Part shown: positions 1 through 13,400 of the stretch, one piece after another
How the letters are laid out: every line of letters begins with the position of its first letter
Position numbering within the stretch: position 1 is the first letter of the stretch
NCBI GenBank assembly: GCA_029844215.1
Contig: CM056723.1
Coordinates: 10,128,980 to 10,192,979 of the forward strand
Direction of reading: 5' to 3'
Length of the DNA: 64,000 nucleotides
Source: Przewalskia tangutica
Taxonomy: Eukaryota > Streptophyta > Magnoliopsida > Solanales > Solanaceae
Notes under the pieces: generated by a model
What the model was told of the DNA's origin: nothing
Seen by the model: the letters and a program-made list of their open reading frames with translations, nothing else
Database searches by the model: none
Position numbers and translations under genes: made by a program

Positions 1-1260
1 AGGAGGATGAAGGAACAATAGTGGAACATGCCGACATGCACATTATGTTACTTGAATATCAACTACTTGGAGACCCAAAAAAATAAAAATATGAAAATAC
101 AAATATTAAAAAAAATTACAGTGTTAGAATAGCCTGGTTAGAGACATCATGTGGCAATAAGAATTTGTTTTTTTGTATATTTGAAGAAGAATTTAAATAG
201 GAAATAATAAGTGGATACATTCACAGAGAAATACATTTCGAATCAGCAAGTTACCTAAACATTCTCTTTGTTATCTTGCTTGTTTTCGAATAAGAAATAT
301 TAGTCACTTTAACCAAACTACTCCGTCCGTCCTAAGTTACATGCACATAATACAACTTTCACTTGGGCATCATTCAAGTAACACACCATTGTTTTATAAG
401 TTTTCAGAATCTAAATGAGTCTAGCTATTTAAATCTTAAACATTAATGATATGTTTTCTCTAAGTCAAATTAATAATTGAACTCCGTATTCAATTAAATA
501 TTGTGATAAAATGGAACATATATATATATATATATATTGGAGTTATTGATTTCTCCCTCCTTTGATTTGAATGAAAGTAGTAATGATTACTATTCCAACC
601 ACAATAACGGTGGCCGTGGATTTTTTACCTTTTTGAACTCCCTTTTTGTACTTTTTGTAATGCTGGTCTTGGTGGGAGAAGGTTTAAATTGTGGTTATTT
701 ATATAAAGTTTTCTACTTTTCACTATTTCAACTGCTAAAGCTAGGAAAATGGATGCACAATTCAAATTATCCAGGACACCATATATTGTTGAGAATAGCT
801 GAATAGGTCTATACTAATTAATTGCTTCACAAGATCTTTTACCAAATAATCCAAATAGCTGCTAGTTTCCTAATGAAAATAGCAGAGGATAAACACACAC
901 ACGGGGCGGAGGGAGGAAGGGGAAAATTACACTATTTATAAATGGTTAAAATTATTTTCTATGTATATAGAGTAGACGTTGAATCCCCTTTGATTTCTCC
1001 GTGTATTTACTTTTTCATATTTTGAAGCTCTTAATAAAAATTCTGACTCTGTCATTGCGCGCGCACACACATATAGTACTAGTATTTATTTACTTTATAT
1101 ACAATACAACAAACATGTTCAGATGGGGAGGGAAGCCACATAGAATCTAACAATTACTACTATTTAAAATATATATATATAGCACATATTATAGTATTAC
1201 TTTAATTTCCATATCCACACCTCCATTATTACACATTTGGCACTTAGTGGCTACTGAGGC
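1..1260. other. AT-rich intergenic region
   Basis: I see no supported gene here. There is a (TA)n microsatellite near 520-538 and a CA-rich patch near 892-902. The 89-codon ORF at 537-806 has low-complexity, AT-driven composition and no recognisable domain. The last 60 bases form the likely promoter of the small gene that follows. Confidence 0.5.
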
Positions 1261-1261
1261 C

Positions 1262-1268
1262 TATATAA
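1262..1268 (+). promoter_or_regulatory. TATA box of the small gene at 1376
   Basis: TATATAA lies 108 bases upstream of the ATG at 1376. A leader of roughly 70-80 bases would be normal for a plant mRNA. This is inferred from sequence and spacing only. Confidence 0.45.
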
Positions 1269-1375
1269 CAAGAAGGCACATCTGTTTGTTTCCCAATCCT
1301 AAGTCTTTCAAACTCCACAGTATCCTATATACAAATAGCCACACAGGTACAAGTTTCTCTGAAGACTAAGAAAAA

Positions 1376-1576
1376 ATGGTATCTAGAGTGGAAGAAGCAA
1401 TGAAAATAAGGCAGCAGGATGAGAAAAACTACCAAGTGCATAAGCAACTGATGCAATGCAACAAAGGAAAAATAAACAAGTTCAAGAGGAGCAGTTACAA
1501 TGTTGAAGAGGATGGTGTTTCTTCTGCTATTCTCTTGCTTGCTTGTATTGCCTGTGCCTCCTCCCACCACCTATAG
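1376..1576 (+). CDS. small plant protein of unknown function (66 aa)
   Basis: This is an intronless 66-residue reading frame behind a well-placed TATA box. The N-terminal half is basic and hydrophilic (MVSRVEEAMKIRQQDEKNYQ, then a Lys/Arg-rich stretch ending in KFKRSS). It is followed by an acidic EEDG and a short hydrophobic C-terminus with two cysteines (SSAILLLACIACAS). A basic domain, then an acidic hinge, then a hydrophobic Cys-containing tail looks like the short conserved plant proteins often annotated only as unknown, and the composition is clearly non-random. No signal peptide is evident. The hydrophobic tail is too short for a confident membrane span. I do not recognise a function, and it remains possible that this is a chance ORF. 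Confidence 0.5.
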   Translation: MVSRVEEAMKIRQQDEKNYQVHKQLMQCNKGKINKFKRSSYNVEEDGVSSAILLLACIACASSHHL

Positions 1577-2086
1577 ATAGAATTAATACTATATATTATA
1601 ACCTTGTTAACCAGATACGGAGTATTAACTATATGCAGCCACTAATAATTATCCTCGCTGAGTTGTCTCTGTTACCTTTTATTTGACCCTCTTTCTTTTT
1701 TTTAGTCAAGTGTCAAATTAAAAGAATGTCACATTTCTCATTTGTTTGTTATTATCATTAACTAGGTTTTCCAGCTGCTCAATGTATGTTCCTTTTAGTC
1801 ATATAATATATAGAATAATACCTTTCTCTGGATAAGTTGTTGCTAGCTCTTTTTGGCAGAGGCATCGATTCATGATTTGAATATTATACTACTATAGGCA
1901 GCAGTCTCATGATTTGAATATTATCATCGATTTCTAGAACACCCGTATAGGCAGCAGTCTCAAATCGTGGAAGAATTTGTTTTGTAGTGAATGATTAAGC
2001 TATTGCATTTGTACTCTGTCCCCCTAATGAAACCTCATGCTCACATAGATTCATATATGGAAGGATATGTATTGGTAAAATAAGAT
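1577..2086. other. intergenic, no gene seen
   Basis: This AT-rich stretch contains a short imperfect repeat (ATGATTTGAATATTAT near 1872 and 1910; AGGCAGCAGTCTCA near 1898 and 1950). No coding signal is visible. Confidence 0.4.
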
Positions 2087-2329
2087 TATTCCACACTGAC
2101 AGGACAGTAGAGACCAGGAACGATTCGGGAAGGTTCAGAGTGTCCAGACAGGAGATAACTCAAACAACGGTACAAGATTTTCGGCATTTAATCTTATTTA
2201 ATAGCCACAATTTCAACCATGTAACGGGTGAATATCACAAAAGCGGTTGTCATAACCTATCTTATGAATTCCCCATTCCCATAATTGTATTATGTGAGTA
2301 CAATGATTGCAATTACAACAATTATTAGG

Positions 2330-3171
2330 AACGGGTAATAAGTAACTATTACAAAGGTTACAATATGGAAATAAGAACAAAATAAGGTTTGTTGAGATGA
2401 GTAATATTCACTTTGTCCTTAAAATAATATTGCCCCGTATAAATTTCTTTACGGTGATTGACAACTTGTCTCTCAAGATAAAACAACAACAAACAAGTGA
2501 GCAAAGTAAACTCAAATGTTTACCATATGTGAATGAAAGAAAGCTTAGAAAGAAAGAAAAATATCTGAAATCTGAATTTTGTGCGTTCTTCCAATTGAAC
2601 CAAAGACCTCAATTTATAGTGTAATGAAGATGACCTCCCAACTAGCCAAGTAATGACTTTCAATAGACTGTAATGACACTTATTGAGGGGTTACAATTCA
2701 GCCAAATAATGGCTGAATTCATGTGTCAAGTAATGGAGATTGATTGCTCCAAAACCAGCCCAAGAGTCAGAAACCTTTCAGCTCCCGTCGACCTCACTGC
2801 CTGGGAAGCGTCGCGGCTGCCGCGGCGCCTGAGCTCCAGTGGCTGAACAACCAATTAGAGTCGCGACTCTGACCGGAGGTGCCGCGACTCCGACGAGGAT
2901 GCGCCGCGGCCCTTCACGGCTCCACGACGATTTTCGACTTATTTCATCATACACTTCGCACACTTTTTTCTTTGTTTACCAACGTGGAAAGACTTGTCAT
3001 TTGGCCAATAACCATCCATCATTCTATGTCTCAAACATGTCATTTACGTACCAATATCTCTTTCATTAGCGAAATTGTGTGGAAACGGCATTTCCGACTT
3101 GCGGGGCCCCAAATTGTTCGAGTCATAAATAATGGGATAAACTTAATTCCACGTTTAGTAAATTTCCAACA
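2330..3171 (-). mobile_element. copia-type solo LTR, minus strand
   Basis: Read on the minus strand, this starts at 3171 with TGTTGGAAATTTACTAAA, the same start as the copia LTR at 16532. It then follows that LTR through the GTTTGAGACATA block, the GC-rich GCGGCGC block (about 2800-2900), the fold ACTTGAG...TTTGCTCA and the TTTTATCTTGAGAGA block near 2480. The right edge is firm. On the left, similarity fades near 2330. A possible 5-bp duplication TATTC occurs at 2087-2091 and 3172-3176, which would extend the element to 2092, but that end does not finish in canonical CA. No gag or pol is attached, so it behaves as a solo or truncated LTR. Confidence 0.75.
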
Positions 3172-3404
3172 TATTCGTCTGATTACACATGATTTTATAC
3201 TTATTTTCTCCCAATCTTATTGTTCATCACTGTTCTTCAGCATCTGAACCTGGAGAATCAACAAGAACTCTAGATCTTGACCCGTTCATTTTATTATTTC
3301 CTCCCTTGATAACATTCTCCACATAATCTGCATTGCTATTCCTAATTGATTTGTTCAATCCCCACAAATATTGTTATGTTAATATCTAGTACAAATTGCA
3401 GGGG

Positions 3405-3698
3405 CTACTGCGACTGTCCAGTAATTTCCAAAATAGTGATTCCACCCTTTGCCATATTTTCACTGCATGAACCAATAATTTTGTTTGATGCTTTGTTTTT
3501 CAGGGCTAGCATAGATGATGAATCAAAAATAAATCTTTTCGTTACGATTGTCTTGTTAGTTATCCCAGTTTCAAGAGAATAACGAGGCATTTCTCTAGGA
3601 GGGATAATGTTAGCATTTTCATGAGCGGTATTTAAAGATTTGGAAGCCCATGAATTCAAGAAAGCAACTACTGAAATGCCATCAGCAATCTTGTGAGA
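3405..3698 (-). pseudogene. BAHD acyltransferase fragment
   Basis: On the minus strand the frame from about 3698 reads SHKIADGISVVAFLNSWA, which contains the BAHD catalytic HxxxDG motif (HKIADG). It continues through a segment with VTKRFIFDSSSMLALKNKA, typical of the region after the active site in vinorine-synthase-like BAHD acyltransferases. The frame is open for about 98 codons, but nothing upstream of SHKIADG resembles the N-terminal half, and the DFGWG-containing C-terminal half is absent. This is a relic exon fragment lying about 230 bp from the solo LTR. Family members transfer acyl groups from acyl-CoA to alcohols or amines. This piece cannot be functional alone. Confidence 0.65.
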
Positions 3699-6343
3699 CT
3701 AGATCCATAACCAGGTCTAATTTGCAAGAACACGAAAACTCCAAATAACAAATCATGATTAAAAAGATAAGTAAAAAGAAACTTGAAAAAAAAAAGAATT
3801 CTATAAACATCGTGAAATTATGCTGCATGCTTGTACCTTTTGATTCGTGGAAGTGCTGCAACTATAAATACAGGTTTATATAGACTTCGCTATCGCCCTT
3901 CCACTTTTCAATGAAAAAAGTAGAAAAGCTTTCCTTGACCTCTTTAATCATATGACTACATCGGCGATGATCAACCAGAAAAAGAAGTTGACATTGCACT
4001 AACGAGTAATGGCTCATGTACATGACCATAGTGCTCAGAGGCATTGACATCATGAAATAAAGAGACCATTAATACATCTTTTTGTCGAGGCATACCATTA
4101 ACATGTCTCTTTTACAGTGAAGACAGTATTTCATGCTTACAAGATTACACAAGACATAAATAGATGTATATAAGATCACAAGAACCAGAATTATCATCAA
4201 AATTTCATGAGGTAATCAAAATCTCCACCACATTATATCCCTACTTCAATGTACTTTCTTTTGGCTTCATACATCTTTCATATAATAGGCATGACTGGCA
4301 TCAATCAATGGCAATAATGAGAAATCCAACAGATACATACATGAGTACTACAGGATAAAGGGCAAGAGCTTTCCAACTAGGATTAACAGCTGTACTCATG
4401 AAGGGGTATGCCTCCCAAGAGCATCAAGCTAGTGCAACACATACCACAACCACCTTCAATATCACATTGTCCTTTAGCATGCAAATAAAGGCACCAACAT
4501 CAAGTGGGAATAGATAGTAACCCAGCAAACTGAGACTTTGGAAGAAGATTATACGACCGCCTTGTAGGTCAAAATCATTAATCCATCTGACGTAGCAACA
4601 TCATTCACATAAATTCCAACTCATATCCTTTAGAACTGCAAAAAGGAAAACTGCTATTTCCTAGTTACACAAGGCTACTAACTGGGTTCACGTCATCACA
4701 AGTGCCGCTAGAATGGTTTTCCTTTTCTGGAAAAGTGCCTATAGTCTGTGTTCCTTGGGTACGTATGCATTAATTAGCTGTCCTTTCCCCTATACATTCA
4801 ATATCTCATATTCTTTACATCTTTATCATGTCTACTAACTGCTTAAAAATCATTAAACATACCCATCAGAGTGTTTTTTTTCCTTTTGTTATTCTCGTTT
4901 TACCCTTATTCTTTTACCAGTAACAAGACATTCAACGTCAGAATGACAGCACCGGCAGCCAGCAGAACAAATGCAACAGCAAAAACCTTGGACTGGAAGA
5001 AAATTTAAAGAAATAAGAAAGAAAAATGAATCCATTAGTAAGGAGTCCACCTGTATTGATGTGGGTCTGTAAATCGCCTATATAACCACAGGCAACTACA
5101 TTAAGTATAAAAGAACTTGAAAAATAGAGCGTCTGCACATGGACTTGGTTCATGAACAAGACATGTCATGTTTGGGCTAGAGTCAGCCTGACCAAAGTTT
5201 CAACAGTCCAAAAAATGATTTGAGATTATTTATCCCATTTAATGTGTAAATAACTAAAGTATACAACCTCTTCATGGTTTGGACTTGGCTCCGCAGAAAG
5301 TCAGATAATAGACAATTTGCAACAGCAGAAAGAAAAAGGCAAGCACAACTGAAGGTTCGTTGAGACATGAATAAGAATTGTCCACACTGGGAGGCACAAA
5401 AACTGCGTGATTTTGTGTGTAGGACTCGAAGATCTCTCCCCGATAAGCCCACTCTAAAGTGCAGATTCCTCTTTGGCCATTAGGGCCTCTATCCAAATAA
5501 ATCTTGTCAGTTAATGAACCAGAAAAGTTCAAGGTTCTTTCTATTCATTTTTTCTTCTTTTGACAAATAGTTCCAGGTTCTCTTCCCACATAATAAAGGT
5601 TTCTTACTGAATTATGTGGTCCAAAGGCAACCTTTGCTGTTCCTACTGTAAGACTATATTAATGTTTAAGCACTCTATACTATTAAGACTTGTAAATGGA
5701 TCCGGTGGCCCATCAAATGCTTAACGATGTCGAAATGGATAATCAAGCTAGTGGTTTGAATGCCACAAGAGTTATCCCAATTGAATTAGCTGGAGAAAAG
5801 ACGTTTTCAGAACCAAGATCATGTGTTTAAAACCAAAATGAACTAAGTTTACTATTTGAACCATATTATCATATGGAAACTTCGACAGGAACTGCACATC
5901 ATAGTTGGAGATCACTTTGCAAGGATGAGAACCTGGAGTGCTTTTAGGAAAGCAAAAAGGCAATAGTCAAGGGTTTTGTAACAACTATACTTGTTTTATG
6001 ATTGCTTTAAGCGACGAGAGGAAAAAAAATAAGAATCCCATAATCTTGATTGGAGTTGCTCCAAGAGTAATTAACAGCAGCTTCACAACAGGGTAGTAAA
6101 ACAGAAGTAGAGTTCTATGCCTTCAACGCATTACTGTCATTGATTTCTTCAGGAGTTTAGAGTCAATTAGTTAAGAGAAATTTGATGATTTTCACATGTA
6201 TTCCAAAAGATTGTAACGTGTTTCTTGATTCATGTTTTTCCCTAAGTGAATGTGCACTAATGTCTTTCTGGTTGGTTAGGTGAATCTCCCAGCAAGTCTT
6301 AGTTTTAAAAACAAAGTTTTGGGAAGTTAAAGTATCCATGATT

Positions 6344-6348
<5 letters not shown>
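3699..6348. other. mostly non-coding region with possible minus-strand exon remnants
   Basis: I found no complete gene. Two minus-strand patches look coding-like. At 4909-4996 a TTTTCTTCCAG acceptor is followed by a frame with a hydrophobic helix (SKVFAVAFVLLAAGAVILTL) and a stop. At 5272-5532 there is an 86-codon frame with GPNGQRGICTLEWAYRGEIF. They could be the last exons of an unrecognised membrane protein gene or relics of one. I could not connect them by splice sites. Confidence 0.3.

Positions 6349-6408
<60 letters not shown>
6349..6408. repeat. (AT)n microsatellite
   Basis: About 30 uninterrupted AT dinucleotides. This is a hypervariable-type simple repeat with no gene overlap. Confidence 0.95.
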
Positions 6409-6410
<2 letters not shown>

Positions 6411-6954
6411 TAGCTTTAACAATTTTACTAAGAGAGATATTGATTCTAGAACTAGATGTTTGTTATTTGCACCCTTGTGAGACTTCGGTGTATGCTTAAT
6501 TCCCCTTCCCTTGTTGCATATTCTCTTCCACCACCTGTGCTTCTAAATTTTTCACTACTATTAAATATCTGATTTTTCTGTTTTTCATCATTTAAAAAAG
6601 CTATCCAAAGGCCACAACAGTTCTTGTACCATCTGTTATAGGGTGACCATCTGTTCTCTACTCCCAGTTATTTAATCGCCCACCATGAGATGATGTGTCG
6701 AAGCTCATTAGAGTGTTCCAAACTCAAGGCAAGGTGGTTCAGTGCACAAAGTAAACAGATAACCATTTAAGTTTTGATTGAGCTGTTTGCCAAACGATAA
6801 ACCTTTTCATTTGTAATTTCCAGAGCATTATCCTTTTATTCCGCTATGACTTGATCTGAGCAGATTTAATTAGAATTACACATATTATACAAAGAAAAAC
6901 ACAATGACAAAAAGAAATGCATTAAAAAAGTTTACATAATTCAGTATCACCGGA

Positions 6955-7080
6955 GCCTTTATATTTTTTTTGGTAAAGTAATAAAATGCCATTAGAAAAG
7001 CATCATGAAGATGCAAGATTACAAATGGGCAAAAAACTGCTTCAAACAAAACATGAAACAGACTAAACAAAACCTGTAAA
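6955..7080 (-). mobile_element. L1-type LINE 3' end (truncated)
   Basis: On the minus strand this reads TTGTAATCTTGCATCTTCAT, then GATGCTTTTCTAATGGCATT, then a TTTACC plus A-rich tail. That is the usual style of plant L1 LINE 3' ends. No reverse transcriptase remains. The call rests on the tail style only. Confidence 0.4.
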
Positions 7081-7856
7081 ATAGTCTACAGAAATCCCTG
7101 CATCTCTATTGTGTTATAGACAAAGAGTTAACAAAATCCAGAAAGTTATCCTGTTTATAGGGGCAAAAAAATGTCAACTGAAAAGACTAACTAAACACCT
7201 AGACTTTAGAGTGGAAATAGGAGTTGAGATTCCATCAAAGCATCTATTGTTCTCTCTTTTCATAGGGTCCGAAAAATTACTGATGCGATCATTCTTCAGA
7301 TCCTTTTAATGGATTTGTCAATTCTCCAAAGTATCCACCTAGAATATGCATCTTTGATGTTGAAAGGTATTACCCGTTGGAGAGTCCAAGCATAGAATAA
7401 AAGAAATACCAAAGGCTAACTTTTGTAGGACAGTGCAAAAATAGGCAATGTTGATAGATGTTAGAATAAAAAAGTAGTAAAATTGGAACCACATATCAAA
7501 ATCATTGAAATGCAAATAATGTTAAAAAATCCTAGTGACAGCATACATTTTCGACAGACATGACGATGTAATAAATATCTTGGACTTCCTGTAAGTGATT
7601 GAAATTTGAAGTTGCTTTTTGGTCGGAAGGGTAATGCATACTGAAGTAGCACTGAAGGAGAAGCTGATGTTTTGGATCATTACACTTTGTGCCCATATCG
7701 ATTAACTCTAGGCAAAAAAGGGGGAAGAATCAGTGAATTTAGTTTAGTTCCATAGGAAATAGACAAAAATAGCTTAAATGGGTAAAGTTTTCGCTCTTTT
7801 CATTAGTGAAGTGTAAATACTGAAAGAAAAGCTGCTTCTGGACTCATCAAACATAA

Positions 7857-8222
7857 ATGGAACAAGAGCTCCATTTTCTGCATCTAATGAAGTACATCCT
7901 CTATGGCCTGCACTATAAGGATGATGTGCCACTAACACAGATAGATAAATTTGTTGGTCCACATGTTTATTGTTTCCGGAAATATATTGGGTTTCATAAA
8001 TTTGGCTCAAGAGGAATTGAAGATGTTTTGAGGGGAAGAAAGAGAACATTTGTTGCTGAAGAATAGATGTAATGCTGAACTTTCTAATGATCCTATTGTA
8101 ATGCTGGTTTTTCTGGAATCCTTACAACTATTAGGATTCCTATCTAGCTTTGTTGTACTTTGTCTCAGTTTCAGCTTGGTACTTAATAATAACTTAACCT
8201 TTCAAAAAAAAAAAAAAAAAAA
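7857..8222 (+). mobile_element. poly(A)-tailed retrosequence 3' end
   Basis: A 69-codon open frame (7857-8066, containing FVGPHVYCFRKYIGFHKFGS and ending FVAEE) is followed by about 130 bases of 3'-UTR-like sequence. A run of about 22 A residues then ends abruptly at about 8225. An mRNA-like end carrying a genomic poly(A) tract is the mark of a retroposed copy (processed pseudogene or LINE end). I do not recognise the protein. The sequence upstream of 7857 is not clearly coding. Confidence 0.45.
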
Positions 8223-8336
8223 AAAACAGGGTTAGCTTCAGCAGAGTCTTGCCTGAGGTAAAGGGAAAAATATATTAGTTGTTCATGGTTGTTGAAACTT
8301 ATAGAATTTTTTTTCCCTGTTTCTTTATTAGACTAA

Positions 8337-9459
8337 ATGTCAAATGATGTGGAAGATCCTAAAGGTGGATATGCCAGAACGTCTTTGGATTCTTCTTCAC
8401 CATCTCCCAGTCACCAACCAAGTTGGTATAGTGGTTTACTTGAGCAGGCATAGGTTTATGGTATAGCTACTGGATATTGTCTTTCAGCATCTTTGCTCTC
8501 CATTAATAAGTGGGCCATAATGAAATTTCCTTACCCCGGAGCACTAACTGCATTGCAGTACTTCACAAGTGCAGCTGGAGTTCTCATGTGTGGATGGCTC
8601 AAGCTTATAGAACACGATAAACTTGATCTTCTAACAGTGTGGCGATTCCTACCTGCAGCAATTATATTCTACCTATCTCTTTTCACGAACAGTGAGCTTC
8701 TCCTCCATGCCAATGTTGATACTTTTATTGTCTTCAGATCAGCAGTCCCCATCTTTGTTGCAATAAGAGAGACCCTCTACTTGCACCAGCCGTGGCCAGC
8801 AATGAAAACGTGGTTGTCACTTTGTACGATTTTTGCTGGTAGTGTGCTCTATGTCAGTACAGATTACCAGTTCACGCTTACAGCTTACAGCTGGGCAGTG
8901 ACTTATTTAGTGAGCATGTCTATTGATTTTGTTTACATCAAGCACGTGGTTATGATGATTGGTCTAAACACATGGGGTCTTGTGCTGTACAACAATCTTG
9001 AGGCTTTGCTGCTTTTTCCTATGGAGCTGCTTATCATGGGTGAATTGAAGATTAAGCATGAAATTGAGGACGAGTCAGATTGGCACAGCTTTCAAGTGGT
9101 GTTACCAGTAGCCCTGTCGTGTTCGTTTGGTTTAGCCATCTCTTTCTTTGGATTTTCTTGCCGTAGAGCAATCTCTGCAACAGGATTTACTCTGCTTGGC
9201 ATAGTTAAGAAACTTTTGACAGTGGTGATAAATATATTTATATGGGATAAACACTCCAAACTTATTGGAACAGTGGGGCTGTTGATCTGCATGTCTGGTG
9301 GTGCAGCAGTCTACAAGCAACAAGCCGAAGGCTGTGAAAGATGTAAATTCACAAGAAGCTGATGATGAGGAGCAACTGAAGCTGCTTGAAATGCAAAGCA
9401 ACACGCAAAACAGTGACAATCAGAAGCAAGGTACAGAATCGGGAGATAGGAAACAGTAA
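8337..9459 (+). pseudogene. GONST3: GONST3-like GDP-sugar transporter, disrupted
   Basis: The translation matches the plant GONST3 branch of Golgi nucleotide-sugar transporters (DMT superfamily, about ten membrane helices, moving GDP-sugars into the Golgi lumen). The N-terminus runs from ATG 8337 (MSNDVEDPKGGYARTS) to LLEQA, then an in-frame TAG at 8451-8453. The same frame resumes with VYGIATGYCLSASLLSINKW (one Ile missing from the usual SIINKW) and continues to about 9300. There a deletion of about 8 bp after SGG shifts the frame, so the hydrophilic tail continues in another frame (ADDEEQLKLLEMQ) to a TAA at 9457. The sugar-binding-type GxxNK motif is GIVKK, and a usual GETL is RETL. Several independent lesions make this a recent pseudogene. 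The 289-codon frame 8493-9362 is its longest open piece. Confidence 0.88.
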
Positions 9460-10471
9460 GTCATTCTTGGAATTTCTCTCTTCATTCATGCACTCAATAT
9501 TCAATTATACGCTTCATGGAAACTTCCCGATCATTCTAATGAAGCAGCTTTTGTGAATGGAAAAGCAATTGTAGAGATGTGATTTGTTGTTTGTTTTCAC
9601 GGCTACAAACTCAGCTGCCTCCCTACTGACCAAAACTGCACATTATGTTTGTTCACATAGTTTGTATTCCTCATCAAGAACTCTTAAGTGAGGTATTTTC
9701 CTCATTCCAAAGGTGGGAGATGGCAGATGAATATTTGAACTATACTAATATGCCCACACATTTTTATCCTGAAGACATGTTCGGAAGGGACCAAATGACT
9801 GCTCTCACTAACTAATGTGCCCTCGTTAAGATATACTCTTATCGTTCTTGATAGAAAAAAACAGCAACAGAGGAGGTTCGGGACCAGGGTGGAGGGGTTA
9901 CCGCCTGTATGTTCATATTGGGCAACTTTGTGTAAGGTGCTGCATTTTTTCAGGCGATTCATCGTATTATTGTTTCTCTGTTCTGTATATGTTGGGATTT
10001 ATTCTTGAAATGAATCGGAAAAATATTTCAATCGAGCAACATGGAGAGAAAATTAGAACACTTGAAAATAGGTAACAAAGGAGGTTAGTGTTTTGTTATT
10101 ATCTGCAAACCAGAACTATGGAGTGCACTACCAGAATCTAAGATAAATGTAGGAGGAGAATATGGACTTTGCTGCTACTGTGTTATCTCTTCCATTTGCA
10201 AGGATAATGTAGAGTACCTTGAGATCTACAACGAATTAACAACCAACAGATTTATTACAAATTCAATTCTGCAGATTGACGTCAAGTTGGAAAAATAAAA
10301 AAATCCAGTAGTGACCCTCTTTCTATAAACAGGCCAACCATGCCGAAAATGATACAACTACAGTGCTTGTATTTTCATATTACAGACACCGAATAGTGAT
10401 ATTACTCTCCATATCTTACAGTTAGGCTCAAACCTCCAAAACTTAATGAAGAATCATATAATGCTAAGGTA
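9460..10471. other. intergenic, no gene seen
   Basis: This separates the GONST3 pseudogene from the NDPK2 stop codon. The last 200-300 bases presumably hold the NDPK2 3' UTR on the minus strand. No other feature stands out. Confidence 0.5.
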
Positions 10472-13400
10472 TTATTCCACCAACCAAGGTTCTTGAACTG
10501 CTGCCCATGCACATAATTCCCCTTCTTTAAACCAAAGGCCTGCAGCAAGGAAATGAACATAAATAAAAGACACCAATTAAATGAGAATCAAGGCTAACTT
10601 ATTTTTATCTAGAAGAACAAACTGAAGTATTCTGCTAAAGACTTCAGTTTCACTTGCGAGGGAGAATTTCCAAGAACTACCACTCACTACTCAGTACTCA
10701 CTATATATAAGTACACAAATCTTAAATTAGAGGGAAAAACAACTTGTCAGCCATCTTATTGGAACACACATCCTAGTTGTAGGTGGTCTTTTACTTCCAG
10801 CCACCACAAATCAGCAAAAACTACAAGCATGTGAAAGACAATAGGGAGATTAAAGCAGTGAATTGGAGGACATAGTTACTGAAACTGGGTTATTTTTCTC
10901 CATATGCACACTTGCAGAGTGAATAGGCATGAAATCAATAAATCAACAATTCCTCAATCAAAAACTAGTGAATAGGCATGAGAGGATATGTAAAATGCTT
11001 AATAATCATTATGGTGCTGATGCAAATCAAGGTACCAAGGTCAATATCAAAAGTGAGGGTGTGGACTGCCTTAGATATGGAGCCGTTCAATCACCTCCAA
11101 AGAGCTTAAAGTGTCATAGAAGAGTTATTAAAAGAGCGTTTAAAAGTCCACAACGTGCTCAAATAAATTTACGAGGGAAGTGATGGCAATCGAGGAGGTC
11201 ATCAAGGGTTTTGGGCCATTCTTCAAACCTTCATGAGTTTGGAGGACTTGAAGAAAGCATGGAAGGAAGACTTGAAGACCACCAATATGCTCAAGTGACT
11301 ATTTTTAAAATTTCGTCATTCTTGCAAATTGGTTATTTTTGCAAGACTAGTATAAATAGTCTTTTAAGTCTTTCATATTAAGGTTATATAGTTTTTGGAT
11401 GAACTTTGTTGTTTAGGCTCCTTTGCGAGTTTTGGGGAAACTCTCTTATCTCTCCAATTGAACCCTCTTGATTACTTGGGTAAGTATTACCTTGTTTCAA
11501 TTTTTGTTTCTCCCTTGGATTGTAATCATTTAATTGAATACTTGCTTTCATTTAATTGATTAAATCCTTTCTAGCTTCCCTCTTTTAATTTATTTCTCTT
11601 CTCCCTATTTTTCTATCTAGTGTCGGTTGATGTGTGTTATCTTGATTCTCGTATTACATCAGGTGCAAAAATGAACACCAAGTATTTGGAGAAAAACCAT
11701 CTGGCTAAAGGCACTCAAAGCAAGACACGTTCTTGTTGGATTATGCCAATACTTCATTTCTAAAATGTGGTGACAAGTCATTTAAAGATAGGTGTGACTT
11801 AGTTAAAGAGCTTAATTTGATTCCATTTTTAGATGATGATTTCTTATGGGTGTTTTTGGGGATGTTTATAGTGATTCTTGATATTGTTAGGGGATTAAAT
11901 TTTGTTTTTGATCCCGGGGATATTTCTTGTTGTGTTGGTATTACTTTGAAGAGTTGTGATAATCTTTGTCTAGTTGTTGTTCCCTCCTTTGTTTTGCAAG
12001 GTTTGAATTCGAGGACGAATTCTTTTCAAGGGGAGAATGATGCAAATCAAAGTACCAAGGTCAATATCAAAAGTGAAGGTGTGGACTACCTTGGATATAG
12101 AGACGTTCAATCACCTCCAAAGAGCTTGACTATTTTTAAAATTTCGTCATTCTTGCAAATTGGTTATTTTTGCAAGACTAGTATAAATAGTCTTTTAAGT
12201 CTTTCATATTAGGGTTAGATAGTTTTTGGATGAACATTGTTGTTTAGGCTCCTTTGTGAGTTTAAACTCTCTTTATCTCTCCAATTGAACCCTCTTGATT
12301 ACTTGGGTAAGTATTACCTTGTTTCAATTTCTCTCTCTCCCTTGGATTGTAATCATTTAATTGATTAAATCCTTTCTAGCTTCTCTCTTTTAATTTCTTT
12401 CTGTTCTCCCTATTTTTCTATCTAGTGTTGGTTGATGTGTGTTATATTGATTCTCATATTCCATCAGGTGCAAAAATGAACACCAAGTATTTGGAGAAAA
12501 ACCATCTGGCACTCAAAGCAAGACCCTCAACCTTGAGGTGGGATGCCCCAGGGTGAACGTGTACTGTGTGTCTGTGCCATTATCATCTTTAGACAATAGC
12601 TCATTTCTTGTTCAATGGAAGACATAATCTACAGCAGTAAAGTTTCTAAACCTCATTATTAGGCTGACCTGTCCGTACAATTTGATATCATATCAGAGCC
12701 TTTGTGAGTGTAAAGGAAAAACTCTAGATCTTTCTTTTGCTTAATTACAAAAAGGGAAGACTGTAGTGGAGTCATTCTAATGACTTTGTGTAATTTTGCA
12801 GTACCTCGTTGGTGCTAGCTTTAATAATATTACCTTACTTTATAGGGAAAATTATCAAAAAGAAGAAAATAAAAAGAACTCTTGCTCTTTCCTTTGCTTT
12901 TTCTCATAGATATTAAAACTGAAGTCACCACCATTTAATCTGTAAAGATTCTGTTATTAAGTATCATTAATGTCCAACTAACAGCTCCAAAGCGGGTGAC
13001 CAAATTTAGTAACATTTGGGGGGAAGCCACATTAAATTGATTCTACATGCTACTCAACCACTTGTGCTAAACCAGGAAAAAACTCACCTATTTCACGCTT
13101 GCCATTGTCGGGGCTATCACTTCCATGGACCACATTTCTGCACATAGATTGCATCAAAATCTTGTAAATTGTCAACATTAAAGCTTCTATCCATGACTCT
13201 ATAATTGCTGAACATAAACAAATAAATAAAAGAATAAATATCGATGCCCCTACCTTCCAGTTTGAACAGCAAGGTCTCCTCTAATTGTGCCTGGCTCAGC
13301 ATTAAGGGGATTAGTTGCTCCTATTAGCTTACGTGCTGAAGCAACAACACCAACACCCTCCCAAGCCTTGACAAAAATAAATACAGTTTACAAGATTAGG